14,937 nucleotides of DNA from Ignavibacteriales bacterium (GTDB lineage Bacteria > Bacteroidota > Ignavibacteria > Ignavibacteriales > Ignavibacteriaceae): positions 1 through 14,937 of the forward strand of contig PLNZ01000109.1 of assembly GCA_003142915.1 (NCBI GenBank), read 5' to 3'. Made by a program: the position numbers and the translations under genes. The notes beneath the pieces are model-generated. The model was not told the origin of the DNA and did no database searches. It worked only from the letters and a program-made list of their open reading frames with translations. The first letter of the stretch is position 1, and every line of letters starts with the position of its first letter. This document shows, one piece after another, positions 1 to 8,288 of the stretch.

Positions 1-399
1 AGCTATAATTTGAATTGCAAGTAAAGCTGCATTCTTAGCGCCATCAATAGCTACTGTTGCAACTGGTATACCGCCCGGCATTTGCACTATTGATAATAGT
101 GAATCGATCCCGTTTAAGGATTTCGTAAAAATAGGCACGCCTATAACGGGCAGAATTGTACCTGCAGCGGTTACTCCGGGTAAATGTGCTGCACCGCCTG
201 CGGCGGCTATAATTACTTTTAGACCTCTTGTTAAAGCGGTTTTTGCATACTCGGCATGTTTATCGGGAGTACGGTGGGCAGAAAGTATTTTCACTTCATA
301 AGGAATCTCAAATTCTTTGCATGTATCTATTGCTTTTTGCATTATACCCAGATCGGAATCGCTTCCCATAATTATTCCGATTAAAGGAGTCTTGTCCAT
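1..399 (-). CDS. purE: PurE, N5-carboxyaminoimidazole ribonucleotide mutase (C-terminus cut by window edge)
   Basis: Cytoplasmic enzyme of de novo purine synthesis that yields 4-carboxy-5-aminoimidazole ribonucleotide (CAIR), normally by moving the carboxylate of N5-CAIR. The 133 residues visible carry the family signatures in order: GSDSD at residues 12-16, SAHRTP at 40-45 with the catalytic-type histidine at 42, and the glycine/alanine-rich AAGGAAHLPG segment near 66-75. The reading frame is still open at base 1. PurE proteins are usually about 160-170 residues, so some 30 C-terminal residues lie outside the window. The ATG at 397-399 is preceded by an AAGG and an A-rich leader. It lies 131 bases downstream of comEC on the same strand, with a GC-rich hairpin element between them, so it may be transcribed separately. 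No PurK is visible, so class I mutase rather than class II carboxylase is assumed from the sequence pattern alone. Confidence 0.95.
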   Translation of the reverse strand, partial: MDKTPLIGIIMGSDSDLGIMQKAIDTCKEFEIPYEVKILSAHRTPDKHAEYAKTALTRGLKVIIAAAGGAAHLPGVTAAGTILPVIGVPIFTKSLNGIDSLLSIVQMPGGIPVATVAIDGAKNAALLAIQIIA

Positions 400-464
400 T
401 TTTATTTACCTTAAATTATTTTTAATATTTCTTAATTGTTTTCTTTATAATCTTGCACATCTTA

Positions 465-518
465 TACCCGCCCCCGAACCCTCCCGATCGAATCGGGACA
501 GGCTTCCCAAGGGGGGAA
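465..518. repeat. GC-rich intergenic palindromic element
   Basis: This cluster of G and C runs sits in an otherwise AT-rich gap between comEC and purE. Its core, 482-498, is a perfect 7-bp inverted repeat (TCCCGAT/ATCGGGA) around a 3-base loop. A second weaker stem (TTCCC at 504-508 with GGGAA at 514-518) follows, and a C-run near 470-474 faces a G-run at 511-516. No T-tract follows on either strand, so it is not a standard intrinsic terminator. It could still help end the comEC transcript or protect its 3' end. The composition resembles a dispersed palindromic repeat, but only one copy is present here. Confidence 0.5.
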
Positions 519-530
519 TTATTAATTGTA

Positions 531-2927
531 TTAAAATTTTCTCCAGTCCACTGCAAATATATTATCTCCATTCGATCTTAACAAAATAGCGCCGGATTTA
601 TCTGTCCTTGAAATGCTCGATCCAGCTTGGTTCAACCTTTGTAATACAATCTCTGCCGGATGACCGAATTTATTTTTTATACCGTCACTTATCAAACTTA
701 TTTTAGGTTGTACCGCAGAAATAAATTCTTCCGATGAGCCATTCTTGCTACCATGATGAGCTACTTTAAGAACATCCGACTTTAGAAAACTTCCATAATC
801 ATACAAATAATGAAACTCAGCTTGATGTTCAAGATCCCCTGTAAACAAGAAACTGTTTTTACAATAAACTATTTTCAGAAGTCCGCTTCCGTTATTGGTG
901 GTCAGTTTTACAGGTTGGTTAAAATCATTCAGAATGTAAATTCTAACAGCAGGTAATTTAATTATTTCTTTTTTATAATAAGTAACCGGAATTCCCTTTG
1001 CTCTAAGAAAATTTTCAAATTTAACATCTTTTGAAAAAGATGTATCTAAATAAGGTTTATATATCCGGCTAATTTTATTTTCATTAATTAATGAAATAAA
1101 TCCTCCGTAATGATCCAAATCTATATGGGAAACAAAGCCGTAATTAATTTTATCAATACCCAGATAATTCAATAAAGGCAAAATTACTCTTTCGCCATTA
1201 TCAAAGTTTAATCCTGCAGAACCCGCATCAACTAAAGCCGTTTCTCCATCCGGAAATTTTATTAATATTGCATCGCCCTGTCCTACGTCTATCATCAGAA
1301 CATGCAGATAGTTATCCGGTAGTAAATTTTTATCATCCAAAGAACAGAAAACTATAATATTTGCAAACACCAATACAACTGCAATTACTATTGCAATTTT
1401 TGATTTAAAGCTGATAAATATGTATAAAAAAGCTGCAAGGAATACATAAAATATTATCCCATCCGGTAAAGAAAAATTTCTAATCCATAAAAACGAATAT
1501 TCGGAGCTGCCGGCAGTTTTTATTATATAAAACATTAATGAATTTAAGAGATCATTACCCGAAGCATAATAAGAAGCCAGAACCGGGATAAATAAGTTTA
1601 ATATCAATGTAAAAATTCCAATGCCTATAATAATCCCGGCAAGAGGTATAACTAATAAATTAGCAAATAAAGAAACCAGCGATAATTTACCGAAATAAAA
1701 TAAAGTAAACGGGAGAGATCCTATCTGTGCACATAATGATAAACCAATGAATAATAAAAGATATTTTAGCCATTTAGTCTTAATACTAAAATCATTTATT
1801 GTTCTCTGAAAAACCGGGTAAAAAACGAGAATGGAAAGTACGGCAGAGTATGAAATCTGAAAACCGGGATCAAATAATTGAGCAGGATCAAAAAATAATA
1901 TTATAAAAGCAGAAACTGCCAATGAGTTAAATCCATTCGTAGAACGATTAGTTAAAATACCAATAATAAATAATATTGACATAATCACAGCCCTGACAGT
2001 TGGCGCCCGTAAATCCGTAAGGACTAAGAAAACAATTATGCCGAGTATCATCAATATTGATCTTAGATAGACATTAAATCTACCAAGAGCTATCATTATA
2101 ATTAAGACAATGAATCCAACACTTAATCCGGATACAGCCAAAATATGTACAACACCTGAATTAATAAATTCGACAATCGCATTATAATCTATGCTGCTCC
2201 TGTCGGCTAATAATTGTCCCCTTAAAAAGCCGGCCGTCTGCGGCAGATACAATTTTGATATTTCATTATCTATCGCTTTTCTTACTTTAAAAATGGAACA
2301 CCGTATTTTTTCATAATGCGGATTCAATATATTTAGATCTTTTACATTGTATGCAAACAAAATTCCGCTGATTCCCCGCTCCGCCAGATATTGGTTATAA
2401 TCAAACTCACCGGGATTCCTCTTATTATTTCCTTTCATAAACAGCCCATTTACCATAATATAATTCCCCGGCAAGATCGTATTATATAACGAATCAAGAT
2501 TTTTCTTGTACTCATCACGTATTCTGCATATTAATGTGATTTTTTTATAATATTTTGTATTTGGAGACATAACGGAATCAGCAGCTAAGTAGAAAACTAT
2601 TTCAGACTCTCTGTGCAGATCGACATTTGAAACAGTGCCATAAGCCTGAAAATCTTTTTGTTTTTCAACGTCCGGTGGAAGGAAATTGTAATTTGGTCTT
2701 TGAAATTCAGCAGTGAATACTCCAGCCAATATTACATATAGATAAACCGGGAGAGATACATATAAGCGGTAATCTTTATTAATGCTAAAAAGAATAGCTA
2801 AGATAAACGACAATAGCGTGATAACGAAGTAAACAAAATAATTATGAACAGTAACCGGGATAATTTTACCGGCTAAAATTCCGGCTATAAAAAATAATGT
2901 GAATTTTATTGCCGGGTAATTCTTCAT
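531..2927 (-). CDS. comEC: ComEC/Rec2 family DNA uptake channel protein
   Basis: Inner-membrane protein expected to carry single-stranded DNA into the cytoplasm during natural transformation. At 798 residues it has the full three-part family layout. Two N-terminal membrane segments are followed by a soluble DUF4131-type region (about 25-200). The multi-pass competence domain (about 215-530) includes the conserved stretch near 255-270 (GVVHILAVSGLSVGF). A C-terminal metallo-beta-lactamase-like domain (about 543-798) has MIDVGQGDA at 545-553, HIDLDH at 601-606, TGD at 696-698 and VAHHGS at 722-727. The motif HxDxDH retains the metal-type residues, so the MBL domain may be an active nuclease. 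The ATG at 2925-2927 overlaps the stop of the upstream phosphatase-superfamily gene (ATGA), implying translational coupling. No other competence genes are in the window. Confidence 0.95.
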   Translation of the reverse strand: MKNYPAIKFTLFFIAGILAGKIIPVTVHNYFVYFVITLLSFILAILFSINKDYRLYVSLPVYLYVILAGVFTAEFQRPNYNFLPPDVEKQKDFQAYGTVSNVDLHRESEIVFYLAADSVMSPNTKYYKKITLICRIRDEYKKNLDSLYNTILPGNYIMVNGLFMKGNNKRNPGEFDYNQYLAERGISGILFAYNVKDLNILNPHYEKIRCSIFKVRKAIDNEISKLYLPQTAGFLRGQLLADRSSIDYNAIVEFINSGVVHILAVSGLSVGFIVLIIMIALGRFNVYLRSILMILGIIVFLVLTDLRAPTVRAVIMSILFIIGILTNRSTNGFNSLAVSAFIILFFDPAQLFDPGFQISYSAVLSILVFYPVFQRTINDFSIKTKWLKYLLLFIGLSLCAQIGSLPFTLFYFGKLSLVSLFANLLVIPLAGIIIGIGIFTLILNLFIPVLASYYASGNDLLNSLMFYIIKTAGSSEYSFLWIRNFSLPDGIIFYVFLAAFLYIFISFKSKIAIVIAVVLVFANIIVFCSLDDKNLLPDNYLHVLMIDVGQGDAILIKFPDGETALVDAGSAGLNFDNGERVILPLLNYLGIDKINYGFVSHIDLDHYGGFISLINENKISRIYKPYLDTSFSKDVKFENFLRAKGIPVTYYKKEIIKLPAVRIYILNDFNQPVKLTTNNGSGLLKIVYCKNSFLFTGDLEHQAEFHYLYDYGSFLKSDVLKVAHHGSKNGSSEEFISAVQPKISLISDGIKNKFGHPAEIVLQRLNQAGSSISRTDKSGAILLRSNGDNIFAVDWRKF

Positions 2928-3826
2928 TGAAAAATTCTCATAATAGCCGGTTTAATATGCGTTAAATCTTTAATATCATTAAATAAATTTTCCGCATATT
3001 TACCGGAAGCAATTGTTAAAGCCGGATTTAATGTATGAGTTTTGACAGAAATATCTTCCACATTCCCGTGATCGGAACACACAATTAAAGTTATATCTTC
3101 TTGTAATTCACATATTATTGTAAAAAGGAATTCATCAAGTATGCTGAGTAAATTTTGAGCATCACCATCATATCTGCCGTGCCCAAGATAATCGGTCATG
3201 AAATACTCATATAGGGTAAAGGTATTTTCCTCTGCAATTCTTAGTAGCCTTCTTGCGGCAATTTTAGGTTTTAAACTGCTTAGTTTATAACCGAGTTTTT
3301 TATTCCACCTTTCATTGGTAATTTCTGCTGTTAATGCTCTTCCAAGTCTTACATCCCTCGACGTATTGAATTTTAGTCCGCTTAATTTACTGCTTAAAGA
3401 CGAAACGCTTAATCTTGATCTGCCGGATTTTAAATAATCAAAAAATAATTTGGGATATGCGTTAGCAAAAAATGCTTTTTCACCAAGAGTTATGAAAGCC
3501 TTAAAAATATTTTTTTCTTCTATAACCGGGATAAGAGTTGAGTAAGGAAATGGCCCAAAATGCTTTCCCACATATTGGGGTGCATTCATCCCGCAAAATA
3601 TTGATGTTTGTCCCGTACCGCTTTGAGGAAGTCCTTCTACGCCAAGTCTTGCATCTGAGGGAAATAAAAAAGAATTGTCCTTTTTTAATACAGGATTCTT
3701 TATTGTTGGTATTTCCCCGAATAATTCAGTAAAAGTTTTAAACCCAAACTTAAAGAAAGGATTTGACTGGTAGTCTTCTAAGCCTATTCCTACGCCATCC
3801 AAAAATATCATTAAGACAGAATGCAT
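2924..3826 (-). CDS. Alkaline-phosphatase/phosphoglycerate-mutase superfamily metalloenzyme
   Basis: A 300-residue member of the metalloenzyme superfamily that includes cofactor-independent phosphoglycerate mutase, phosphopentomutase and alkaline phosphatase. Candidate ligands for two metals are all present: D10 (FLDGVG), D212 and H216 (DYLGHG), D252-H253 (SDHGN) and H264 (THT). The conserved GLPQSGTGQTS segment at 65-75 should supply the Ser/Thr nucleophile. No signal peptide is visible, so it is probably cytoplasmic. It is shorter than iPGM (about 510) and phosphopentomutase (about 390) and lacks their full cap domains, so the substrate cannot be named. It resembles proteins annotated only as 'metalloenzyme domain' or 'peptidase' in this group. 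The stop codon overlaps the comEC start by four bases. A promoter-like box and a hairpin lie in the 123-base gap upstream, suggesting it heads a two-gene unit. Confidence 0.85.
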   Translation of the reverse strand: MHSVLMIFLDGVGIGLEDYQSNPFFKFGFKTFTELFGEIPTIKNPVLKKDNSFLFPSDARLGVEGLPQSGTGQTSIFCGMNAPQYVGKHFGPFPYSTLIPVIEEKNIFKAFITLGEKAFFANAYPKLFFDYLKSGRSRLSVSSLSSKLSGLKFNTSRDVRLGRALTAEITNERWNKKLGYKLSSLKPKIAARRLLRIAEENTFTLYEYFMTDYLGHGRYDGDAQNLLSILDEFLFTIICELQEDITLIVCSDHGNVEDISVKTHTLNPALTIASGKYAENLFNDIKDLTHIKPAIMRIFQ

Positions 3827-3873
3827 TAAATATCCTATGAACGTATTTTATAAATGGCTTAATTAAGAAACAC

Positions 3874-3906
3874 CAAACCTAATTTTGATTTTCCATTACT
3901 GGGCAA
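3874..3906 (-). promoter_or_regulatory. Putative Bacteroidota-type promoter for the phosphatase-comEC unit
   Basis: On the minus strand TAGGTTTG at 3881-3874 matches the Bacteroidota -7 consensus TAnnTTTG. A TTG at 3906-3904 lies 22 bases upstream, slightly longer than the usual 19-21. Transcription would begin about 40 bases before the ATG at 3826. The -33-like TTG lies within the neighbouring hairpin. This is a motif match only. Confidence 0.35.
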
Positions 3907-3914
3907 ACTGCCCA
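3900..3914. other. Short hairpin between dtd and the phosphatase gene
   Basis: Perfect 6-bp inverted repeat TGGGCA/TGCCCA around a 3-base loop, 35 bases downstream of the dtd stop codon. No T-run follows on the minus strand, so it is at best a weak terminator for the upstream operon. It overlaps the -33-like element of the putative downstream promoter, so it could instead be a protein-binding site or chance. Confidence 0.35.
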
Positions 3915-3949
3915 ACCTACATTTTGAACAATAACTTTATGGAATTTAC

Positions 3950-4405
3950 CTAATTCTGCTTAGATTCAACAATTATAGTAACAGGTCCGTCATTAATTAT
4001 TTTTACACTCATCATCGCCCCGAATATACCTGTCTTTACCTTTGATTCTCCAAGATTTTCTTTGACTCGTGCAACAAACTTTTCATAAAGCGGAATTGCA
4101 TCTTCCGGCTTGGCGGCTTCTATAAAACTGGGACGGTTACCTTTCCCCGGATCTCCGTACAATGTAAATTGTGAAATAATTAATGCCTCGCCGTCAATAT
4201 CTTTAATTGATAAATTCATTTTTCCATAATCATCTTCAAATATTCTTAAGCCGCAGCACTTATCTGCAACAAAGGTTATGTCTCCTGCTTTATCGCCAAC
4301 TTTTATTCCAAGAAGTATTACCATACCCTTTCCGATAGATGCAGAGTAATTTTCTGATTTTATATCAACCCCGCCCTCAGAAACTCTTTGTACAACCGCC
4401 TTCAA
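3950..4405 (-). CDS. dtd: D-aminoacyl-tRNA deacylase (TTG start)
   Basis: Hydrolyses D-amino acids (and glycine mischarged on tRNA-Ala) from tRNA, a cytoplasmic proofreading step outside the synthetases. The 151 residues match the usual family length of about 145-150. They show the family start KAVVQRVSEG, the catalytic SQFTLYGD motif around residues 77-84, and the C-terminal NDGPVTI motif that forms the cross-subunit Gly-Pro active-site edge. The start is TTG at 4405-4403. It is placed by the family N-terminus (M-K/R-A-V-V-Q-R-V) and by a GGAG at 4416-4413, seven bases away. It overlaps the prmC stop codon by four bases (TTGA), so translation is probably coupled to prmC. Confidence 0.96.
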   Translation of the reverse strand: MKAVVQRVSEGGVDIKSENYSASIGKGMVILLGIKVGDKAGDITFVADKCCGLRIFEDDYGKMNLSIKDIDGEALIISQFTLYGDPGKGNRPSFIEAAKPEDAIPLYEKFVARVKENLGESKVKTGIFGAMMSVKIINDGPVTIIVESKQN

Positions 4406-5256
4406 TTCAATTCTCCGTAAACAACGCGTTCAATATTAAGGTAGTCTTTATAAATATTTATATTAATGAAATTTTCGAGCTTTAGTATTTCTTCAACCTG
4501 CTGGTATTGCCCCTGGCTCACTTCAAAATAAATCTTCCCATGATTTTTTAATAGCTTACTTGCCTTTTGAGAAATTGTTTTAAAAAAGCTAAAGCCGTCG
4601 GAATCATCTGTAAGTGCAATTCTCGGTTCGTACATACGGAGCTCCGGCTGTAATTTAGAATATTCTTCGTTGGAAATATAAGGGGGATTAGACACAACGA
4701 TATCAATATCATTTACAAAATTTATTCCGTCTATATTAATATCTTGCCGGATAAAATTGATATTTTCTTCAACACCATTAACAATTGCATTTCCTTTTGC
4801 AACTTTCAGTGCATCAGCGCTGGAATCTAAAGCAAAGACTTGTGCCTGATTTAGGTATTTAGCAAGGCAGATTGCAATAATTCCGCTTCCCGTACCAATG
4901 TCTAAAATTTTTAAATTACCCCGGTCGTTATTCGCCGTAATAATCGATTCAACCAATATCTCTGTTTCCTGTCTCGGGATCAGCACGGAACTGTTAACAA
5001 CAAATTCCAATCCATAAAATTCCACAGAGCCGACAATGTACTGAAGCGGTTCATTTTTACTTCTGCGTTTTATGAAAGCTCTATATAAGGTCAATTCACT
5101 TTCAACAAGCGGTCTGTCAAATGATAAATATAAATCCAGCCGTTTGCAGTTTAAGACTTTTGCAAGTAATAGTTCAGCATTTATTCTTGGTGAGTCTATT
5201 CCCTTATTTTTCAGATAGTCGTTAGATAAATTTATTATCTCTAAAACTGTCGGCAT
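4402..5256 (-). CDS. prmC: PrmC, peptide chain release factor N5-glutamine methyltransferase
   Basis: Methylates the glutamine of the GGQ motif in release factors RF1 and RF2 using S-adenosylmethionine, raising termination efficiency. The 284-residue protein has the N-terminal helical release-factor-binding domain (about 1-75, ending PLQYIVG), the LIPRQETE segment (92-99), the SAM-binding ILDIGTGSG at 117-125, and the catalytic NPPY at 190-193 that holds the glutamine amide. Length and domain order are normal for the family. The ATG at 5256-5254 is 10 bases after the ptsI stop and has no clear Shine-Dalgarno. The gene overlaps dtd. prmC is often next to prfA, but here it sits inside an isoprenoid/PTS gene run. 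Confidence 0.95.
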   Translation of the reverse strand: MPTVLEIINLSNDYLKNKGIDSPRINAELLLAKVLNCKRLDLYLSFDRPLVESELTLYRAFIKRRSKNEPLQYIVGSVEFYGLEFVVNSSVLIPRQETEILVESIITANNDRGNLKILDIGTGSGIIAICLAKYLNQAQVFALDSSADALKVAKGNAIVNGVEENINFIRQDINIDGINFVNDIDIVVSNPPYISNEEYSKLQPELRMYEPRIALTDDSDGFSFFKTISQKASKLLKNHGKIYFEVSQGQYQQVEEILKLENFININIYKDYLNIERVVYGELN

Positions 5257-5266
5257 ATTAATCTAT

Positions 5267-7033
5267 CTATATAATGTTTCTCGTTCTTGTAATAGAATTT
5301 TCATTAAAGAATTTTTCAAGCCTATCCGTAACTTCTTTTTCCGTTTCACAAAGCAAACATTCATCAGCAAGATTTTTAGCTTTCTGGTACGAAATACTCC
5401 TGACAATACGTTTTGCATAAGGTATGGTAGTAGGAGAAATACTAAGAATTTGCAGACCTAAACCAATTAAAAGTGGAATTGCAAGCGTATCCGCCGCCAT
5501 TTCACCGCAAAGACTTGCAGACCTGTTTGCTCTTGCTGCCTCTTTCAAAATATGACTAAGTGTTCTGATAACCGCAGGATGAAATTCCTGGTAGAGGTTG
5601 GAAACCAAATCATTACCCCGGTCAACGGCCATTAAATACTGAATAAGATCATTTGTACCAATGCTTATAAAATCGACTTCGCTTGCAAGCTCGTATGTAA
5701 GTACTGCGGCAGAAGGCACCTCGATCATAATTCCCAACTTCATATGTTTGTCAAAAGGAATTTTTGCGTTTTTCAGTTCTTCTTTGCATGCGGAAATAAT
5801 AGACAGCGACTGACGAATTTCAGTAATGGAACTGATCATAGGAAGCATAAATTGAATATTCTTGGTTTTGCTTGCCTGAAGAACCGCTCTAATCTGAGTC
5901 TTAAATAATTTTTCATTTTCCAAAAGCAGTCTTATACCTCTTAAACCAAGGAACGGGTTTGGTTCGGTAAAACTTAAAAATTTAAATTTATCACCCCCGA
6001 TATCAAAAGCACGAATAATAATAGGGTCTGGATAAATTCTTGTCGCTAATTTTTCATACATCTTCGTCTGCTCGCTTTCATTCGGAAATTCACCGAGTTC
6101 TTCAAGAATCTGTTCGGTTCGGTAGAGACCAATACCTTTAGCGCCGTTCGTAATTACTAACTCAATTTCTCCGGAAACATCCACATTTGCGCGCAGAATA
6201 ATTTCTTTGCCGTCGGTTGTTTGTGCCGGCTGGTCCTTTAATTCTTTAAGACCCTGCTGAAGTTCAGCTAATCTTTCCGCTTTTGCATGGAAGAAGTCGA
6301 TCTGGGCTTGCGTGGGTTTGACTATAACATATCCATGAAACCCGTCAACAATAATAAGGTCATCTTCTTTTATCTGCTTTGTAGCATTATGTGTCCCGAC
6401 TACAGCAGGAATATCCAGCGAGCGGGAAATTATAGCTGCATGCGATGTTAATCCGCCATGATCGGTAACAAAACCTTTAACGTTGCTTCTTGAAAGAAGA
6501 ATGGTATCCGCCGGGGTTAGGGAATCGCTTACTACAATAACATCATGAGTTATTTTGGACTGCCATCTTTTCTTTTGCAAGTTTCTGATTATACGGTTTT
6601 TAATATCTTCAATATCATTAGCTCTTTCATTCATATATTGTTCATGGGAGATAATCATCAGGTGCTGATACTTTGAGATCTCATCATTAACAATATATTC
6701 AGGCTGCTTTTTCTCTTTACATATTCTATCCTTAATGCTCCCGATTAAAATCGGGTCTTCCAGGATCATCAATTGCGCTTCAAATATTGCCGCACGGTTT
6801 GCTTCCATTTTCTCTTTTGCTATCGAGAATATTTTATCCAGTTCCTTTTTTGATTTTTGCAGAGCTTCTTCAAAATTAAGGATAGCTTCACCGGTATCGG
6901 CTATTGCACTGTCATTTATGTCAAGTTTCTCTTTAGTAAATAAATAGACGTTCCCGATAACTATTCCGGGAGCGGCAGCAATCCCGGAGATTTTATTATT
7001 TGCTTCTTTAAATATTTGTTTAAAATTCTTCAC
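5267..7033 (-). CDS. ptsI: Phosphoenolpyruvate-protein phosphotransferase, PTS Enzyme I (GTG start)
   Basis: Takes phosphate from phosphoenolpyruvate onto its own histidine and passes it to HPr. The 588 residues show the HPr-binding helical N-domain (about 1-150), the swivelling phosphohistidine domain with GGLTSHAAI at 193-201 (H198 is the phosphorylated residue), and the PEP-binding TIM-barrel C-domain. The latter has LYRTEQ, GGDK and the late SLCGEMAAD motif, where C509 is the active-site cysteine. Length is about that of E. coli EI (575). The start is GTG at 7033-7031, overlapping the ptsH stop (GTGA), so the two are translationally coupled. No EIIA, EIIB or EIIC gene is present in the window. 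The role could therefore be regulatory, or it could serve a permease elsewhere. Confidence 0.96.
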   Translation of the reverse strand: MKNFKQIFKEANNKISGIAAAPGIVIGNVYLFTKEKLDINDSAIADTGEAILNFEEALQKSKKELDKIFSIAKEKMEANRAAIFEAQLMILEDPILIGSIKDRICKEKKQPEYIVNDEISKYQHLMIISHEQYMNERANDIEDIKNRIIRNLQKKRWQSKITHDVIVVSDSLTPADTILLSRSNVKGFVTDHGGLTSHAAIISRSLDIPAVVGTHNATKQIKEDDLIIVDGFHGYVIVKPTQAQIDFFHAKAERLAELQQGLKELKDQPAQTTDGKEIILRANVDVSGEIELVITNGAKGIGLYRTEQILEELGEFPNESEQTKMYEKLATRIYPDPIIIRAFDIGGDKFKFLSFTEPNPFLGLRGIRLLLENEKLFKTQIRAVLQASKTKNIQFMLPMISSITEIRQSLSIISACKEELKNAKIPFDKHMKLGIMIEVPSAAVLTYELASEVDFISIGTNDLIQYLMAVDRGNDLVSNLYQEFHPAVIRTLSHILKEAARANRSASLCGEMAADTLAIPLLIGLGLQILSISPTTIPYAKRIVRSISYQKAKNLADECLLCETEKEVTDRLEKFFNENSITRTRNII

Positions 7034-7296
7034 AGTTCATCAAATCCTCTCTTAAAATAATCGGCTATTTCTTCAGCAGCTTTTACCTCATCTTCACCGT
7101 CAAATGATAAAATAAGTTCTGAGCCCATTTCTGCAGCCAGAGTCATTACGCCTATAATACTTTTCCCGTTTATATTTAATCCATCCTTAGAAATATAAAA
7201 ATCACATTTATATTTTGCTGCCAGTTTAACAATTGTAGCGGCAGGCCTGGTGTGCAATCCGGATTTATTAATAATTTTTACTTTTTCTTCTATCAT
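7030..7296 (-). CDS. ptsH: HPr phosphocarrier protein
   Basis: Small cytoplasmic phosphocarrier that accepts phosphate from Enzyme I. It is 88 residues, the normal HPr length. The active-site motif SGLHTRPA puts the phosphorylatable histidine at exactly residue 15. The segment INGKSIIGVMTLAA puts a serine at residue 46, the position that HPr kinase/phosphorylase modifies in organisms that have that enzyme. Both sites are thus intact, so regulatory serine phosphorylation is possible, although no hprK is visible here. The ATG at 7296-7294 overlaps the last base of the upstream polyprenyl synthase stop (TAATG), and the stop overlaps the ptsI GTG. Confidence 0.97.
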   Translation of the reverse strand: MIEEKVKIINKSGLHTRPAATIVKLAAKYKCDFYISKDGLNINGKSIIGVMTLAAEMGSELILSFDGEDEVKAAEEIADYFKRGFDEL

Positions 7297-8288
7297 TATT
7301 TCCTTCTTTTAATTAATGAATCAGCAAGTAAAGTAAAATATTCGCGATATTTTTCGTTCTTTAATTTTTTTATAGACTTTAGAGCTAAATTCGTATAATG
7401 TTTAATCTCATTTTCAGCATCTTTAAGAATATTTAATTTTTTATATAAGTTTTTATAACTTTGAATCTCCTTCGGTTTTATGCCTTTATTTTTAATAACC
7501 TCTAATAATTTATCCTTATCTGTTCCCTTAGATATTTCCAGCGCTCTAAGAAACAAGAATGTCTTTTTACCCTCAACCAAATCACCCCCTACAAGTTTTC
7601 CGAAATCATTTTCATTTCCAATTATATCAAGCAAGTCATCCTGAATTTGAAAAGCAATTCCGATATTTTTTCCAAAATTTGCTAAACTTTTTACTTCTTT
7701 TTCTTCTCCCCCACCTATTATTGCTCCGGTTGTACAGCACATCTCCATCATGGCGGCGGTTTTTTTCCGGACCATTATAATATATTCTTCAATGGTCACA
7801 GCCTCCCGCAGCTCAAATTCTTTATCCAGACTTTGACCTTCGCATACTTCTATTAAACTTTTAGTAAAAGCGCCCAATATTTTTTTTGCAGTTCCGTTAC
7901 AATCTTTTAAAAGATATTCATATGCAACTGAAAGCAAACTGTCACCGGCAAGAATTGCCGTAGAAGTATCATATTTTTTATGAATAGCTAATATATTACG
8001 CCTTTTATCGGCGTTATCCATTATATCATCATGAACTAAAGTAAAATTATGGAGCAGTTCAACCGCCGCAGCCGCATTGTAAGCATTATTCAGTTTACCG
8101 CCGACGGCTTTAACTGCCATCAGCACTAATAACGGGCGAAGTCTTTTACCTCCGCCTTCAATAATATAATATCCCGGTTCATATAATGATTCGGGTTTTC
8201 TGTTCTTAAGTGCTTGCGATAATTTTTTATCGATAATTTTCCTTTCTTCATCAAGAAAAATCTTGAATTTATTTTCATATCTCCCCAT
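7296..8288 (-). CDS. Short-chain polyprenyl (probably geranylgeranyl or farnesyl) diphosphate synthase
   Basis: Trans-prenyltransferase that joins isopentenyl diphosphate to an allylic diphosphate. The 330-residue protein has the GGGKRLRP motif at about 46-53, the first aspartate-rich motif DDIMD at 87-91 and the second DDLLD at 217-221, with GQSLD and a KKT segment in between, as expected for an active enzyme. The residue five before the first motif is phenylalanine and the one four before is threonine. In the family bulky residues there limit chain length, which points to a C15-C20 product. I chose the ATG at 8288-8286, which overlaps the idi stop by one base (TGATG). A TTG one codon earlier (8291-8289) is also possible. 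It is the partner enzyme of the upstream isomerase. Confidence 0.93.
   Translation of the reverse strand: MGRYENKFKIFLDEERKIIDKKLSQALKNRKPESLYEPGYYIIEGGGKRLRPLLVLMAVKAVGGKLNNAYNAAAAVELLHNFTLVHDDIMDNADKRRNILAIHKKYDTSTAILAGDSLLSVAYEYLLKDCNGTAKKILGAFTKSLIEVCEGQSLDKEFELREAVTIEEYIIMVRKKTAAMMEMCCTTGAIIGGGEEKEVKSLANFGKNIGIAFQIQDDLLDIIGNENDFGKLVGGDLVEGKKTFLFLRALEISKGTDKDKLLEVIKNKGIKPKEIQSYKNLYKKLNILKDAENEIKHYTNLALKSIKKLKNEKYREYFTLLADSLIKRRK

Noticed and set aside
317..589. 90-codon plus-strand open frame over the start of purE, the GC-rich element and the end of comEC
   Set aside because: It is antisense to two well-supported genes and runs through the palindrome; the product has no recognisable features.
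3538..3732. 64-codon plus-strand frame inside the phosphatase-superfamily gene
   Set aside because: Lies wholly antisense to a conserved gene, with no motif or ribosome site that would support it.
6741..6756. Palindrome CCCGATTAAAATCGGG inside ptsI, similar to the GC-rich element near 482
   Set aside because: It encodes normal Enzyme I residues in a conserved region and has no other similarity to the intergenic element, so it is probably chance.
6735..6947. 70-codon plus-strand frame inside ptsI
   Set aside because: Antisense to the conserved Enzyme I N-domain; residue pattern is that of a complement frame.
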